Notes: generated by a model not told the origin, from the sequence alone. Shown: positions 37,149 through 44,376, counted from the first letter of the stretch. The stretch is DNA of 44,376 bases from an uncultured Pelagibacteraceae bacterium (GCA_902590755.1 CACIYA010000003.1:1-44376), one strand, 5' to 3'. Numbers and translations: made by a program.

Positions 37149-38700
37149 TATTAAAATCAGAGATGTGCTTTAAAATTTTTTTTTTAATTTTCTCACTTTT
37201 TTTAAACTGATCAGTTAGTTTTGCTTTTAACGCATCTAACTTCTGCTTAAATGGAATACCGTCATCCAACTCATCTTCTGCACCAACATAAATACCTGGT
37301 GATAGAACATAGTTATTTGATTTGAGGTCTGACAAATTGGCAGAATGGCAGAAACCAGAAATATCTTGGTAGGCACCACGCCTTTCAATTGCATCTGACT
37401 GACCACGCCATGCATGATAGGTATCAGAAATTTTTGCTACATCTTCATTGCTGAAATCGCGTCTTACGCGGTCTACCAAAGTTCCTAATTTCCTTCCGTC
37501 AATAAATAAGATTTTACCCTTTCGATTATTCAATCCTTTTGGATTTTTGTTTTTTGTTAAAAACCATAAACAACATGGAATGGTAACACCATAAAACAAA
37601 TTTCCTGGTAAATTAACTATACAATCAACTAAATCATTTTCAATTAGGCTCTGGCGTATCTCACCATCACCTGTACTATTTGAAGACATAGAACCATTAG
37701 CAAGAACTACACCTGCAGTACCATTTGGAGCTAAGTGATGAACAATATGTTGAAGCCAAGCATAGTTAGCATTACCGACAGGAGGTACTCCATATTTCCA
37801 ACGGACATCCTCACGTAATCTGTCACCACCCCAGTCACTAACATTAAAAGGTGGATTGGCTAATATAAAGTCAGCTTTTAGATCAGGTAGCTCGTCTTTA
37901 TGGAAACTACCTTCATTATTCCACTTAATATCTGCATCAATACCACGAACAGCCATATTCATTTTTGCTAGACGCCAAGTGGTATTATTCATTTCTTGTC
38001 CATAAACACGGATATCACCAATTCTTCCACCATGTTCTCTTACAAATTTTTCGGATTGAACAAACATTCCACCTGAACCACAGCAAGGATCATATACTCG
38101 ACCTTTATAGGGTTCTAACATTTCAGTTAAAACTCTTACAATTGAACGAGGGGTAAAATATTCACCTCCACGTTTTCCTTCAGCACCAGCAAAACCACCT
38201 AAAAAATATTCATAAACACGGCCTAATATATCTTTTGATTTATCATCCTCTTCATTCATACCGATGGTACTAATAAGATCTATCAGTTCACCTAACATGG
38301 TTTTATTTAGGGCTTCTCGTGCGTAGTTTATTGGAAGCACACCTTTTAAACTTGCGTTTGATTTCTCAATTGCAAGCATGGCATCATCTACCAATTTGCC
38401 TATTGTTGGTTTTTTTGCATTATCCTGTAAATGAGACCAACGTGCTTCTTTAGGCACCCAAAAAGTTCGTTCTGCTAGATATTCATCAGCATCTTCTTCG
38501 TCTGCATCTTTGTCTGCTTTTAATTTTTCATAAACTGAAATGAAAGCATCAGAAATATATTTTAAGAAAATAAGCCCAAGTGCAACGTGTTTATACTCAC
38601 TGGCATCCATGCTGCCACGTAGCTTATCAGCAGCTAAAAATAGTTTTGCTTCAAATCCTAAATTAGCAGCTTGTTGTTTAGTAGAATTGTTTTTAACCAT
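37141..38700 (-). CDS. hsdM: Type I restriction-modification DNA methyltransferase subunit M
   Basis: 519 aa, usual. The N-terminal helical domain (about 10-150) leads to GEYFTPR (179-185), the S-adenosylmethionine site DPCCGSGGM (204-212) and the catalytic NPPF (282-285), marking an N6-adenine methylase. A Lys-rich tail ends the protein. It is the first gene of the island operon and starts 12-14 nt after the predicted transcription start, so its leader is very short and no good Shine-Dalgarno sequence is seen. Confidence 0.97.
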   Translation of the reverse strand: MVKNNSTKQQAANLGFEAKLFLAADKLRGSMDASEYKHVALGLIFLKYISDAFISVYEKLKADKDADEEDADEYLAERTFWVPKEARWSHLQDNAKKPTIGKLVDDAMLAIEKSNASLKGVLPINYAREALNKTMLGELIDLISTIGMNEEDDKSKDILGRVYEYFLGGFAGAEGKRGGEYFTPRSIVRVLTEMLEPYKGRVYDPCCGSGGMFVQSEKFVREHGGRIGDIRVYGQEMNNTTWRLAKMNMAVRGIDADIKWNNEGSFHKDELPDLKADFILANPPFNVSDWGGDRLREDVRWKYGVPPVGNANYAWLQHIVHHLAPNGTAGVVLANGSMSSNSTGDGEIRQSLIENDLVDCIVNLPGNLFYGVTIPCCLWFLTKNKNPKGLNNRKGKILFIDGRKLGTLVDRVRRDFSNEDVAKISDTYHAWRGQSDAIERRGAYQDISGFCHSANLSDLKSNNYVLSPGIYVGAEDELDDGIPFKQKLDALKAKLTDQFKKSEKIKKKILKHISDFNND

Positions 38701-38719
38701 ATGTTAATTATTAAAAACA

Positions 38720-38749
38720 ATTATATTGTACTGTTCCTGTACTGTTCAA
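38720..38749 (-). promoter_or_regulatory. hsdM promoter overlapping the 25-bp repeat
   Basis: On the minus strand TTGAAC (38749-38744), an 18-bp spacer and a perfect TATAAT (38725-38720) lie just before hsdM. The -35 box and spacer are made of the two GAACAGTACA 10-mers of the repeat, so a protein bound to them would block or position polymerase. The arrangement resembles an operator; no controller-protein gene is in the island. Confidence 0.65.
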
Positions 38750-38751
38750 GA
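38727..38751 (+). repeat. Right copy of island-end 25-bp repeat
   Basis: An exact, same-orientation copy of 32696-32720, 74 bp inside the right att site. It overlaps the -35 box and spacer of the hsdM promoter. Confidence 0.85.
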
Positions 38752-38825
38752 TTATAATAATTAAAGGTGTGCTTTACTATTGTTTATAATCAATACTAAT
38801 TAGTAAGTAATAAGAATGTCTTTGC

Positions 38826-38873
38826 TGATTTGTAATCAATAGGTTCGCGGTTCGAGTCCGTGTGAGGGCACCA
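38826..38873 (+). repeat. Right attachment site (tRNA-Thr 3' fragment)
   Basis: An exact 48-bp copy of the tRNA-Thr 3' part, from the anticodon stem to CCA. It lacks the acceptor 5' strand and D arm, so it is not a tRNA gene. Only 3 bp separate it from the stop codon of nadK on the opposite strand. Confidence 0.92.
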
Positions 38874-38876
38874 AAT

Positions 38877-39647
38877 TTAATAAGTTTCTTTTCTTATTTG
38901 CTCAATTTTAATTTTTTTTTGTAAACTGTTACTCTTATCATATAGCAAATTAAATCTTATTTTATTCTGAACTTTTATTACAATCTTTTTTGCATTCCTT
39001 ATTTCCACATTATCAGCAACTGCACTAACTGGCCTTTTAATAGAATTTAAATTGATTATGGTAATTTTTGATTTATCGCTAACGACCTTACCTGTCCATC
39101 TTCTTGGTCTGAAAGCGCTGATTGGAGCAATAGAGATTTTTTTTGAATTTAAATTTAAAATTGGCCCATGTACTGATAAGTTATAAGCTGTACTACCAGC
39201 CGGTGTTGACACTAAAACTCCATCTGAGACTAATTTTTTCATGATATATTTTGAATTATTTTTAATTACCAAGTTTGCAGCTTGACGACTTTGTCTTAAA
39301 ATAGATACCTCGTTGATAGCTAAACACTTTCTACTACCATTTCTCTTTGATACAGACATTTCAAGTGGCGAGATACTTATCATTTTTGATTTTTCAAGAT
39401 TATTAATTAATAAATTTTTTGAGAATTTATTCATCAGAAAACCATAATTACCTGAATTAATTCCATAAAAAAATTTTTTACTCTTTTTATTTTTTTTCAA
39501 AGTTTGCAACATAAATCCGTCGCCGCCGATAACAATTACAACATTAGATTTTTTGACACTCTTATTTTTAAAAATTTTTAAAACTTGTTTTTTAATCTTT
39601 AAAGATTGTGAATTTTTATCAGAAATAATTAATGGTTTGTTCATCAT
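38877..39647 (-). CDS. nadK: NAD kinase
   Basis: 256 aa from the first of two adjacent ATGs at 39647 (39644 is the other). The frame is open further upstream to 39731, but that part is tRNA-Leu. The NADK signature GGDG is in VIVIGGDGFMLQTL, GFLMN follows, and the conserved TPAGSTAYNLS occurs as STPAGSTAYNLSVHGPILN. It phosphorylates NAD to NADP with ATP in the cytosol. The protein is slightly short but complete. The island ends 3 bp beyond its stop codon. Confidence 0.93.
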   Translation of the reverse strand: MMNKPLIISDKNSQSLKIKKQVLKIFKNKSVKKSNVVIVIGGDGFMLQTLKKNKKSKKFFYGINSGNYGFLMNKFSKNLLINNLEKSKMISISPLEMSVSKRNGSRKCLAINEVSILRQSRQAANLVIKNNSKYIMKKLVSDGVLVSTPAGSTAYNLSVHGPILNLNSKKISIAPISAFRPRRWTGKVVSDKSKITIINLNSIKRPVSAVADNVEIRNAKKIVIKVQNKIRFNLLYDKSNSLQKKIKIEQIRKETY

Positions 39648-39651
39648 TTTG

Positions 39652-39737
39652 TGGTGCCCTCGGCCAGACTCGAACTGGCACTCCCAAAAGGGCAAGGATT
39701 TTAAGTCCTTTGTGTCTACCAATTTCACCACGAGGGC
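39652..39737 (-). tRNA. tRNA-Leu (anticodon TAA)
   Basis: 86 nt, class II with a long variable arm. The acceptor stem is GCCCTCG/CGAGGGC, the anticodon loop CTTAAAA, and CCA is encoded. It lies 16 bp after the alcohol dehydrogenase gene and 4 bp before nadK on the same strand. Confidence 0.96.
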
Positions 39738-39753
39738 AATCTATCATTTGTTG

Positions 39754-40857
39754 TTACTGTATCTTAAAGATTTTTTCAAGATCATCCTTGGCTATTTCGA
39801 TAGGATTATTTTTTAATCTTTGACTATTAATGCCAGAAAAGAATTTTTCTTTGTCTGAAATCAAATTTATATTTAGTTTTTTGTGGTCTTGTTCTAAACC
39901 TAGGTCTTGTTTTAATTTGATAAAGTAACTATTTAAACCTTCAATATTATTAGTTTTTGTTAAGTTAAACAGAATTTCGTATTTCAACTTAAGATCAGTT
40001 GGATTTTTAGATCTATTCATATTCAGAAAATTAAAATTTAATATTTCATTAAATGTTAATGAAACAGCATGTCCATGTGGAATACCGTATAGTGTTGTAA
40101 ATGGATAAGATAAAGCATGTGGGGCAATTGTTTTTGAAATATTAATTGCTTTACCAGAAAAGTTAGCTCCGATTAACATTTTATAAGAATTTTGGATGCT
40201 TTTGTTTTTAAAATAATCTTTAAAATTTCCAAATAAAATTTCTAATCCTTTTTTAGCAAACATAATACTTTCATCATTTGAGTTTATTGAAAATAGTGAC
40301 TCTACAGATTGACTTATTGCATCAAAGCAAGCAGTGGCGTCTAAATAAAAATTAGATGATAATATTAGTTCTGGTTTAAGAAAAAAATAGTCTGGCCTTA
40401 CACTTGGACCTTCAACCGAGTATTTTATTTTATTCAAATAAATTACTGCATTTGACGTTACTTCCGCACCAGATCCAGCAGTTGTTGGAATAGCTAAGAC
40501 TTTTATTTTATTTTCAATAAAGTTTGAATTAATAACATCTTCCTTAATATTTTTGGAATTAGTTATCACAGAGCTTATTTTGGCTAAATCCATAACACAC
40601 CCTCCGCCAATGGCTATTATTAAATCTGGTCTAAAATTACCTACTGTTTCAATAATTTTTTCTAATTCATCAATCTCGGGTAATTTCTTTTTTTTAAGGA
40701 ATATTTTAAACTCATTTTTTTTTAAATATTCTTTAAAGATTTTTTTTGCACCAGTTTTATTAAATGAATTCTCTCCAGATAATAATAAAATTTTTTTTAG
40801 GGGTTTTTCACTAATAAATTTCTTTATATCTTCATCAGATTTAAATTCTTTAGACAT
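39754..40857 (-). CDS. Iron-type alcohol dehydrogenase, probable phosphonoacetaldehyde reductase
   Basis: 367 aa. The group III (Fe-ADH) fold is shown by the NAD(P)-binding AIGGGCVMDLAK (82-93), PTTAGSGAEVTSNA (124-137), and the metal region D179, H247 (PHALSYPF) and H261 (GIPHGHAV). The usual second ligand, a His four residues after the Asp, is Gln183 here. Next to a phosphonopyruvate decarboxylase the likely job is reducing phosphonoacetaldehyde to 2-hydroxyethylphosphonate; this is inference from context and family. It overlaps the nucleotidyltransferase gene by 8 bp and is the last gene of the operon before tRNA-Leu. Another aldehyde substrate is possible. Confidence 0.75.
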   Translation of the reverse strand: MSKEFKSDEDIKKFISEKPLKKILLLSGENSFNKTGAKKIFKEYLKKNEFKIFLKKKKLPEIDELEKIIETVGNFRPDLIIAIGGGCVMDLAKISSVITNSKNIKEDVINSNFIENKIKVLAIPTTAGSGAEVTSNAVIYLNKIKYSVEGPSVRPDYFFLKPELILSSNFYLDATACFDAISQSVESLFSINSNDESIMFAKKGLEILFGNFKDYFKNKSIQNSYKMLIGANFSGKAINISKTIAPHALSYPFTTLYGIPHGHAVSLTFNEILNFNFLNMNRSKNPTDLKLKYEILFNLTKTNNIEGLNSYFIKLKQDLGLEQDHKKLNINLISDKEKFFSGINSQRLKNNPIEIAKDDLEKIFKIQ

Positions 40858-41299
40858 TTTTGATTTTCTTTTTTAATAGTGATGAAGATATTTTTTTTGT
40901 GTAAGGTAAATCAATTACTTTTCCATTCCAAAGCTTCATTGTTTGAATTAATTTTTTTCTACTTAAGGCTTGTGGGCCTTTTTTCCAATCATCTCCATGA
41001 ACCACATATTCAAATTTATATTTTTTTGCAATTTTTGAAAAAAATTTTGGACCTTGAATAGGTAAAATATAACTAATATCCTTTAACATTGAAGCAATTT
41101 TTTTTCTTTCATTAAATGAAGAGGTTGGAAATTTTTTTTTATAAGACTTTATGCCTTTGTCAGAGACTAAGCCTAAAATTATGTTTCCATATTTTTTAGA
41201 TTTTCTCAATATGTTAACATGTCCATGATGGAGAAAGTCTAAACACATAGGAACAAATACATATGGTCTCTTTACTTTAAAATAATTTTTTTTCTTCAT
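40850..41299 (-). CDS. Cytidylyltransferase-like enzyme of the phosphonate type
   Basis: 149 aa, a single nucleotidyltransferase domain. The catalytic HxGH is HHGH (24-27) in MCLDFLHHGHVNIL. The stretch VVHGDDWKKG (99-108) and the closing YTKKISSSLL (133-142) recall the domain often fused to PEP mutase, which activates phosphonates with CTP (PntC-like). Here it stands alone. The expected reaction is CTP plus 2-hydroxyethyl- or 2-aminoethylphosphonate to the CMP ester. It lies 3 bp after the decarboxylase gene and overlaps the dehydrogenase by 8 bp. A glycerol-phosphate cytidylyltransferase (TagD-like) is the main alternative. Confidence 0.75.
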   Translation of the reverse strand: MKKKNYFKVKRPYVFVPMCLDFLHHGHVNILRKSKKYGNIILGLVSDKGIKSYKKKFPTSSFNERKKIASMLKDISYILPIQGPKFFSKIAKKYKFEYVVHGDDWKKGPQALSRKKLIQTMKLWNGKVIDLPYTKKISSSLLKKKIKNV

Positions 41300-41302
41300 A
41301 AA

Positions 41303-42412
41303 TTAGAAACTATTAACAAAATTTTTCTTTATCTTAATTAAATTTTTGGGTCTTGATAAATCTTTCATTGAACCCATTTTTATTCTTACCTCTAGTAATG
41401 ATGGACCTGGTTTTTTTAAAAAAATTTTTAATTTATTTTTAATTTCTCGCTTCTTTTTTAATAAAAAATAATACTTATAACCCACTGATTTAATCAATTT
41501 TTCGATATTTACTTTATCAATATTTGTAGATTGCCCTCCAACAGATTCATGTGAAAAATTATTAAAAAGTAAGTGTTTAAAGTTTTTCCTACTTTTTTTT
41601 CCAATACTTACAATTGAACCTAAGTGCATTAAAAATGAACCATCGCCATCAAGACAAATTACATCATGCTTTGTTTTAGTGGAAACACCTAATGAAAGCA
41701 CTGAACTATGACCCATCCCACCTACCATATAAAAATCATTTCCTTTATTACTTTTTTTTTTTGCCCTAATCTGGTTTAACTCTCTTGAGGTAAAGCCTGT
41801 AGTAGCAATTAATTTAGTATTCTTTTTTATAATTTTTAATAATATTTCTATTACATCACATCTTTGAATTTTATTAGAAATACTTATTTTTTTTTGAAAT
41901 TTAGAATTATTATTAATAAGAATATTTCTTTTCAATAATATTGCTACTGGAACACTATTAATTTTTGAAAATTTAATTAATTTTTTTAATTTTTTTAAAT
42001 CTTTATCATTATTCAAAATAACATATTTGATATTTAGTAATTTTAAAATACTCTTAGTTATTTTACCTTTAACATTATGTTGTGGCTCATCTTTAATTCC
42101 AGGAGCTCCTCTCCAACCAATAATCATTAACATTGGTATTGAATAAACTTTTTTATGACTAATTGAAATTAAAGGGTTAATTGCATTCCCTAGACCAGAA
42201 TTTTGCATGTACACACAAGGAATTTTTTTAGTTGCTAAATAATAACCAATAGCCATAGCAATTGATGATCCTTCATTTGTAGTTATAAAATGTTTTTCTT
42301 TTTTTGACTCTAAAAAGGAGGAAGCTGTTTTTAAAACACTATCAGGTACTCCAGTAAAAAAATCAATTTTTTCTTTTTTTAAAAATTTAAATAATTTTTT
42401 AGTTTCAATCAT
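41303..42412 (-). CDS. ppd: Phosphonopyruvate decarboxylase
   Basis: 369 aa from ATG 42412; the frame extends to 42460 without an ATG. It is a thiamine-diphosphate enzyme: N-terminal FFTGVPDSVLKTA and TTNEGSSIAMAIGYYLATKK (Glu47 activates the cofactor), YMQNSGLGNAINPL, IIGWRGAPGIKDEPQH, and the C-terminal cofactor motif from GDG (256-258) to NN (284-285), then SHESVGGQ. These strings match phosphonopyruvate decarboxylase, which makes phosphonoacetaldehyde and pulls the unfavourable PEP mutase step forward. Sulfopyruvate decarboxylase is related but fits the neighbours less well. The ATG overlaps the upstream gene by 8 bp. Confidence 0.87.
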   Translation of the reverse strand: MIETKKLFKFLKKEKIDFFTGVPDSVLKTASSFLESKKEKHFITTNEGSSIAMAIGYYLATKKIPCVYMQNSGLGNAINPLISISHKKVYSIPMLMIIGWRGAPGIKDEPQHNVKGKITKSILKLLNIKYVILNNDKDLKKLKKLIKFSKINSVPVAILLKRNILINNNSKFQKKISISNKIQRCDVIEILLKIIKKNTKLIATTGFTSRELNQIRAKKKSNKGNDFYMVGGMGHSSVLSLGVSTKTKHDVICLDGDGSFLMHLGSIVSIGKKSRKNFKHLLFNNFSHESVGGQSTNIDKVNIEKLIKSVGYKYYFLLKKKREIKNKLKIFLKKPGPSLLEVRIKMGSMKDLSRPKNLIKIKKNFVNSF

Positions 42413-43241
42413 TTTTAAAAATATATCCTTTGTTTGAGACGTAATAAAAACTTGCCGCAAAAATAATTAAATTTTTTATTAAAATTAAAAAATATAAATA
42501 TTTTAAAAAATCAGAAGAATAAAAAAAAGTGTCAATTAAAATTAACAAACAAACAAAATCTACAGACCTTGATCTTTCATCTAAAAAACCTTGAATAAAA
42601 ATTTTAGCTTTTTGAACTAGAGATTTTTTCCTAGAATTTGTCTTTTTTAAATGAATTTCAAAATTTAATTTTTTAAGAACATTTTTTTTATTTTTTTCTT
42701 TAAACAAAGCATGCATTGCTAATAAATAACCATAATTTCTTATATCCAAAGCTTTCAGAAAAAGAATAAAAACACCTGTAACCAAAAAAATTATTTCACT
42801 ATCTTTGTTATAAATGTAAATACTTAATCCTAATAAATAAGAGTATGAACTTATTAATGATGCCCAGTTATCTAACAAAAAACCTAGATTTGAAGTTTTA
42901 TTTTTAATTCTTGCTAGTAAACCATCTGACCAATCTAAAACACCTTTAGTAAATAATATTATGATTGATGTCAGAATTAAAATTTCATTGTTACTTGATA
43001 AAAGAAACAAAACACTAAAACTTAAAACAATATAAATTGAAGTAATAAAATTAGGAGAAATTTTTGAAAATTGTAAAAAAAAAACTAAAAATGATGAAAC
43101 TTCAATGTAGTATCTAGACTTAAAAAAAGTATACGGATTACTAAAAAAATTATTAATATCAGTTCCTAATGACCCCAATTTCTTTATTTGCTCTTTATAA
43201 TGAATTTTTCTTATTTTTCTTAAAGAAAATTTAGTATCCAT
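42405..43241 (-). CDS. CDP-alcohol phosphatidyltransferase-like membrane protein
   Basis: 278 aa from ATG 43241 (TTG at 43247 is in frame). It has about six hydrophobic segments. The family signature D-x2-DG-x2-AR-x8-G-x3-D-x3-D is present as DWSDGLLAR (103-111), G120 and D124, but the last Asp, thought to be the catalytic base, is Ser128. It may transfer a phosphonate or phospho-alcohol from a CMP carrier to a lipid or glycan alcohol at the inner membrane. The Ser may alter or abolish activity. It is the first gene of the operon, divergent from the GT9 gene across 99 bp of AT-rich DNA with no clear promoter. Confidence 0.78.
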   Translation of the reverse strand: MDTKFSLRKIRKIHYKEQIKKLGSLGTDINNFFSNPYTFFKSRYYIEVSSFLVFFLQFSKISPNFITSIYIVLSFSVLFLLSSNNEILILTSIIILFTKGVLDWSDGLLARIKNKTSNLGFLLDNWASLISSYSYLLGLSIYIYNKDSEIIFLVTGVFILFLKALDIRNYGYLLAMHALFKEKNKKNVLKKLNFEIHLKKTNSRKKSLVQKAKIFIQGFLDERSRSVDFVCLLILIDTFFYSSDFLKYLYFLILIKNLIIFAASFYYVSNKGYIFKND

Positions 43242-43340
43242 TTTCAAATATATATATTAATTTTAATAAAACCGCATATAAATTTCTTATTTGTTTTTAA
43301 TGAATATGTTATTTTAAGACAGATTGAGTAAAATTTTTTA

Positions 43341-44300
43341 ATGAAAAATATACTAATATATAACTCTGGGGGTGGATTAGGTGACTCAATCCAATTAATT
43401 CCATTAATTTTAAGCCTTCAAAATTTTTTTAAGGACACATCATTTTATTATTTAGGCGCTCATGCAAATCATTTTGATAATGAGCTTAAGGAATTCAATA
43501 TAAAGTTAAAAACTTTAAAATTAGATATAAAGTATTTTGGTTTCAGGTGGTGGCATCTTTTAAATGTTAAAAAAAATTTTTTAAATGCTAATTATGAAAA
43601 GTTTAATTTAATTATAGATTTACAATCAAAATTTCGTAATTCTTTAATTTTAAAAAAAATTCCGCACGAACATTTTTATTCACTAACATTTAACAACATC
43701 TTTAGTTCAAAAAAAATTAAATATGCTAGTAAAAACCATTTAGAAAATCTAAGTTTATTTTTAAATGAAAAAATTAATAAAATAGAATTTACAGAAAATA
43801 AATTACCGGATGTGCTTCGATCAGAAGCTAAAAGGTTATTGCCTGAAAATAATTATATAGGGCTTTCTATTACACAAGGAAATGAATATAGACCTAAAAG
43901 TTGGTCTATTTCAAAATTTATTGAATTAGCTAATAAAATTTCTTCAAAAGGTAAAATCCCAGTTTTTTTTGTCAAAAAAAATGACATTAATGTTGTAAAG
44001 ATGATTCAAGAAAATGTTCCAAATGCCATTTTTCCAGAACATAAATCAAGTAACCCATGCCCAGCATTAGTTACAGCTTTATCAAAAAGATGTGAGCTAG
44101 GAATTACCATAGACAATGGCATAATGCATATGATGAGTTTAGCTAAGATACCTCTGATAATTTTATTTGGACCAACCGATTCAAAGAAGTTTGCTCCTAA
44201 TTATCAAGATGTAAAAATTTTAGACTCCAAAAAAATGTACGATACTCAAAGTCTAGAAAGAATTACTGTTGATGACGTTTTAAAATGTCTTAATTTTTAA
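43341..44300 (+). CDS. Glycosyltransferase family 9 (heptosyltransferase-like)
   Basis: 319 aa. The N-terminal Rossmann part opens NILIYNSGGGLGDSIQLIPL, the GT9 start where the loop contacts the acceptor. The C-terminal half contains SITQGNEYRPKSWSISKFIELA and ITIDNGIMHMMSLAKIPLIILFGPTDSKKFAP, the nucleotide-sugar region of ADP-heptose:LPS heptosyltransferases. Its exact sugar and acceptor are unknown. It suggests that this end of the window enters a cell-surface polysaccharide region. Confidence 0.82.
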   Translation: MKNILIYNSGGGLGDSIQLIPLILSLQNFFKDTSFYYLGAHANHFDNELKEFNIKLKTLKLDIKYFGFRWWHLLNVKKNFLNANYEKFNLIIDLQSKFRNSLILKKIPHEHFYSLTFNNIFSSKKIKYASKNHLENLSLFLNEKINKIEFTENKLPDVLRSEAKRLLPENNYIGLSITQGNEYRPKSWSISKFIELANKISSKGKIPVFFVKKNDINVVKMIQENVPNAIFPEHKSSNPCPALVTALSKRCELGITIDNGIMHMMSLAKIPLIILFGPTDSKKFAPNYQDVKILDSKKMYDTQSLERITVDDVLKCLNF

Positions 44301-44375
44301 AATTTGCTCTAATTTATTAAGAATATTATCTTTTAAATTTGTTTTATCAGATATAATACGATTGAAATATCTGAG
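44280..44375 (-). CDS. C-terminal end of an unidentified ORF (partial)
   Basis: An open frame enters from the right edge and stops at 44280, giving the last 31 residues, ending LEQILKIKTF. It overlaps the 3' end of the convergent GT9 gene by 21 bp, like other convergent ends here. Too little remains to name a family, and chance openness cannot be excluded. Confidence 0.35.
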   Translation of the reverse strand, partial: LRYFNRIISDKTNLKDNILNKLEQILKIKTF

Positions 44376-44376
44376 T

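Larger units (their letters stand above)
32609..38873. mobile_element. Type I restriction-modification genomic island in tRNA-Thr
   Basis: About 6.3 kb between the intact tRNA-Thr 3' end and an exact 48-bp copy of it. The cargo is only hsdM, hsdS and hsdR, all minus strand. Their proteins are much less Lys/Asn-rich than the neighbours and the DNA is visibly richer in GC, as expected for foreign DNA. No integrase, excisionase, transposase or relaxase is present, so it is either a remnant or moved by an integrase supplied in trans. A 25-bp repeat also lies near both ends. Confidence 0.88.

Noticed and set aside
38826-38873. Second tRNA-Thr gene
   Set aside because: Only the 3' part from the anticodon stem is present; there is no acceptor 5' strand or D arm, so it cannot fold as a tRNA.
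39648-39731. Longer nadK start
   Set aside because: The extra codons lie in tRNA-Leu. Two adjacent ATGs at 39647 and 39644 fit the family start.
41303-42412. Sulfopyruvate decarboxylase or acetolactate synthase
   Set aside because: It is much shorter than acetolactate synthase. The two-domain single chain and the neighbouring PntC-like nucleotidyltransferase fit phosphonopyruvate decarboxylase better, although sulfopyruvate cannot be fully excluded.
39652-43241. Phosphonate operon as an island integrated in tRNA-Leu
   Set aside because: The operon lies at the 5' side of tRNA-Leu, whereas tRNA-targeted elements insert at the 3' end, and I found no second copy of the tRNA-Leu end in the window.

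Overview
The window looks like chromosome from a streamlined, AT-rich marine alphaproteobacterium, most likely of the SAR11 (Pelagibacterales) type. This is inferred from the low GC, the Lys/Asn/Ile-rich proteins, the very short or overlapping gene junctions and the alphaproteobacterial character of the ribosomal proteins, EF-Tu and RNA polymerase. No rRNA gene is present to confirm it. No gap between genes exceeds 300 bases; the longest are about 130-180 bases (31600-31737, 32609-32769, 18830-18978, 38701-38876).

Layout. (1) 1-2035: the 5' part of a MgtE-type Mg2+ transporter gene (minus, cut by the window edge), then divergent lipB. (2) 2032-31599: one continuous minus-strand block. In transcription order it reads tRNA-Tyr, tRNA-Gly, tuf, tRNA-Trp, secE, nusG, rplK, rplA, rplJ, rplL, rpoB, rpoC, rpsL, rpsG, fusA, the S10 operon, the spc operon, secY, adk, rpsM, rpsK, rpoA, rplQ and an RluC/D-type pseudouridine synthase. 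The tuf-secE-nusG, L11/L10-rpoBC, str, S10, spc and alpha operons are therefore fused end to end. rpmD (L30) and rpmJ (L36) are absent from their usual slots. rpoC is broken by two frameshifts. (3) 31738-32608: rlmB and tRNA-Thr on the plus strand. (4) 32609-38873: a 6.3-kb island carrying only a complete type I restriction-modification operon (hsdM-hsdS-hsdR). It is bounded by the intact tRNA-Thr and a 48-bp exact copy of that tRNA's 3' part, the classic footprint of integration at a tRNA 3' end, but it contains no integrase. (5) 38877-39737: nadK and tRNA-Leu. (6) 39754-43241: a compact four-gene minus-strand operon encoding a CDP-alcohol phosphatidyltransferase-like membrane protein, phosphonopyruvate decarboxylase, a PEP-mutase-associated type of nucleotidyltransferase and an iron-type alcohol dehydrogenase. 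(7) 43341-44300: a divergent GT9 (heptosyltransferase-like) glycosyltransferase, then the tail of an unidentified minus-strand ORF.

How the genes work together. The large block is the core transcription, translation and protein-export machinery. The island is a self-contained defence cassette; its promoter overlaps a paired 10-mer that is repeated at the other end of the island. The right-hand operon reads as a route from phosphonopyruvate to phosphonoacetaldehyde to 2-hydroxyethylphosphonate, then to a CMP-activated phosphonate and transfer to an alcohol acceptor. That would give a phosphonate-modified lipid or surface glycan, which fits the adjacent glycosyltransferase. The committing enzyme, PEP mutase, is not in the window.

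Most worth a second look: the two A8-tract frameshifts in rpoC (transcriptional slippage or sequence error), the integrase-less RM island, and the phosphonate operon whose phosphotransferase lacks the last Asp of its signature motif.
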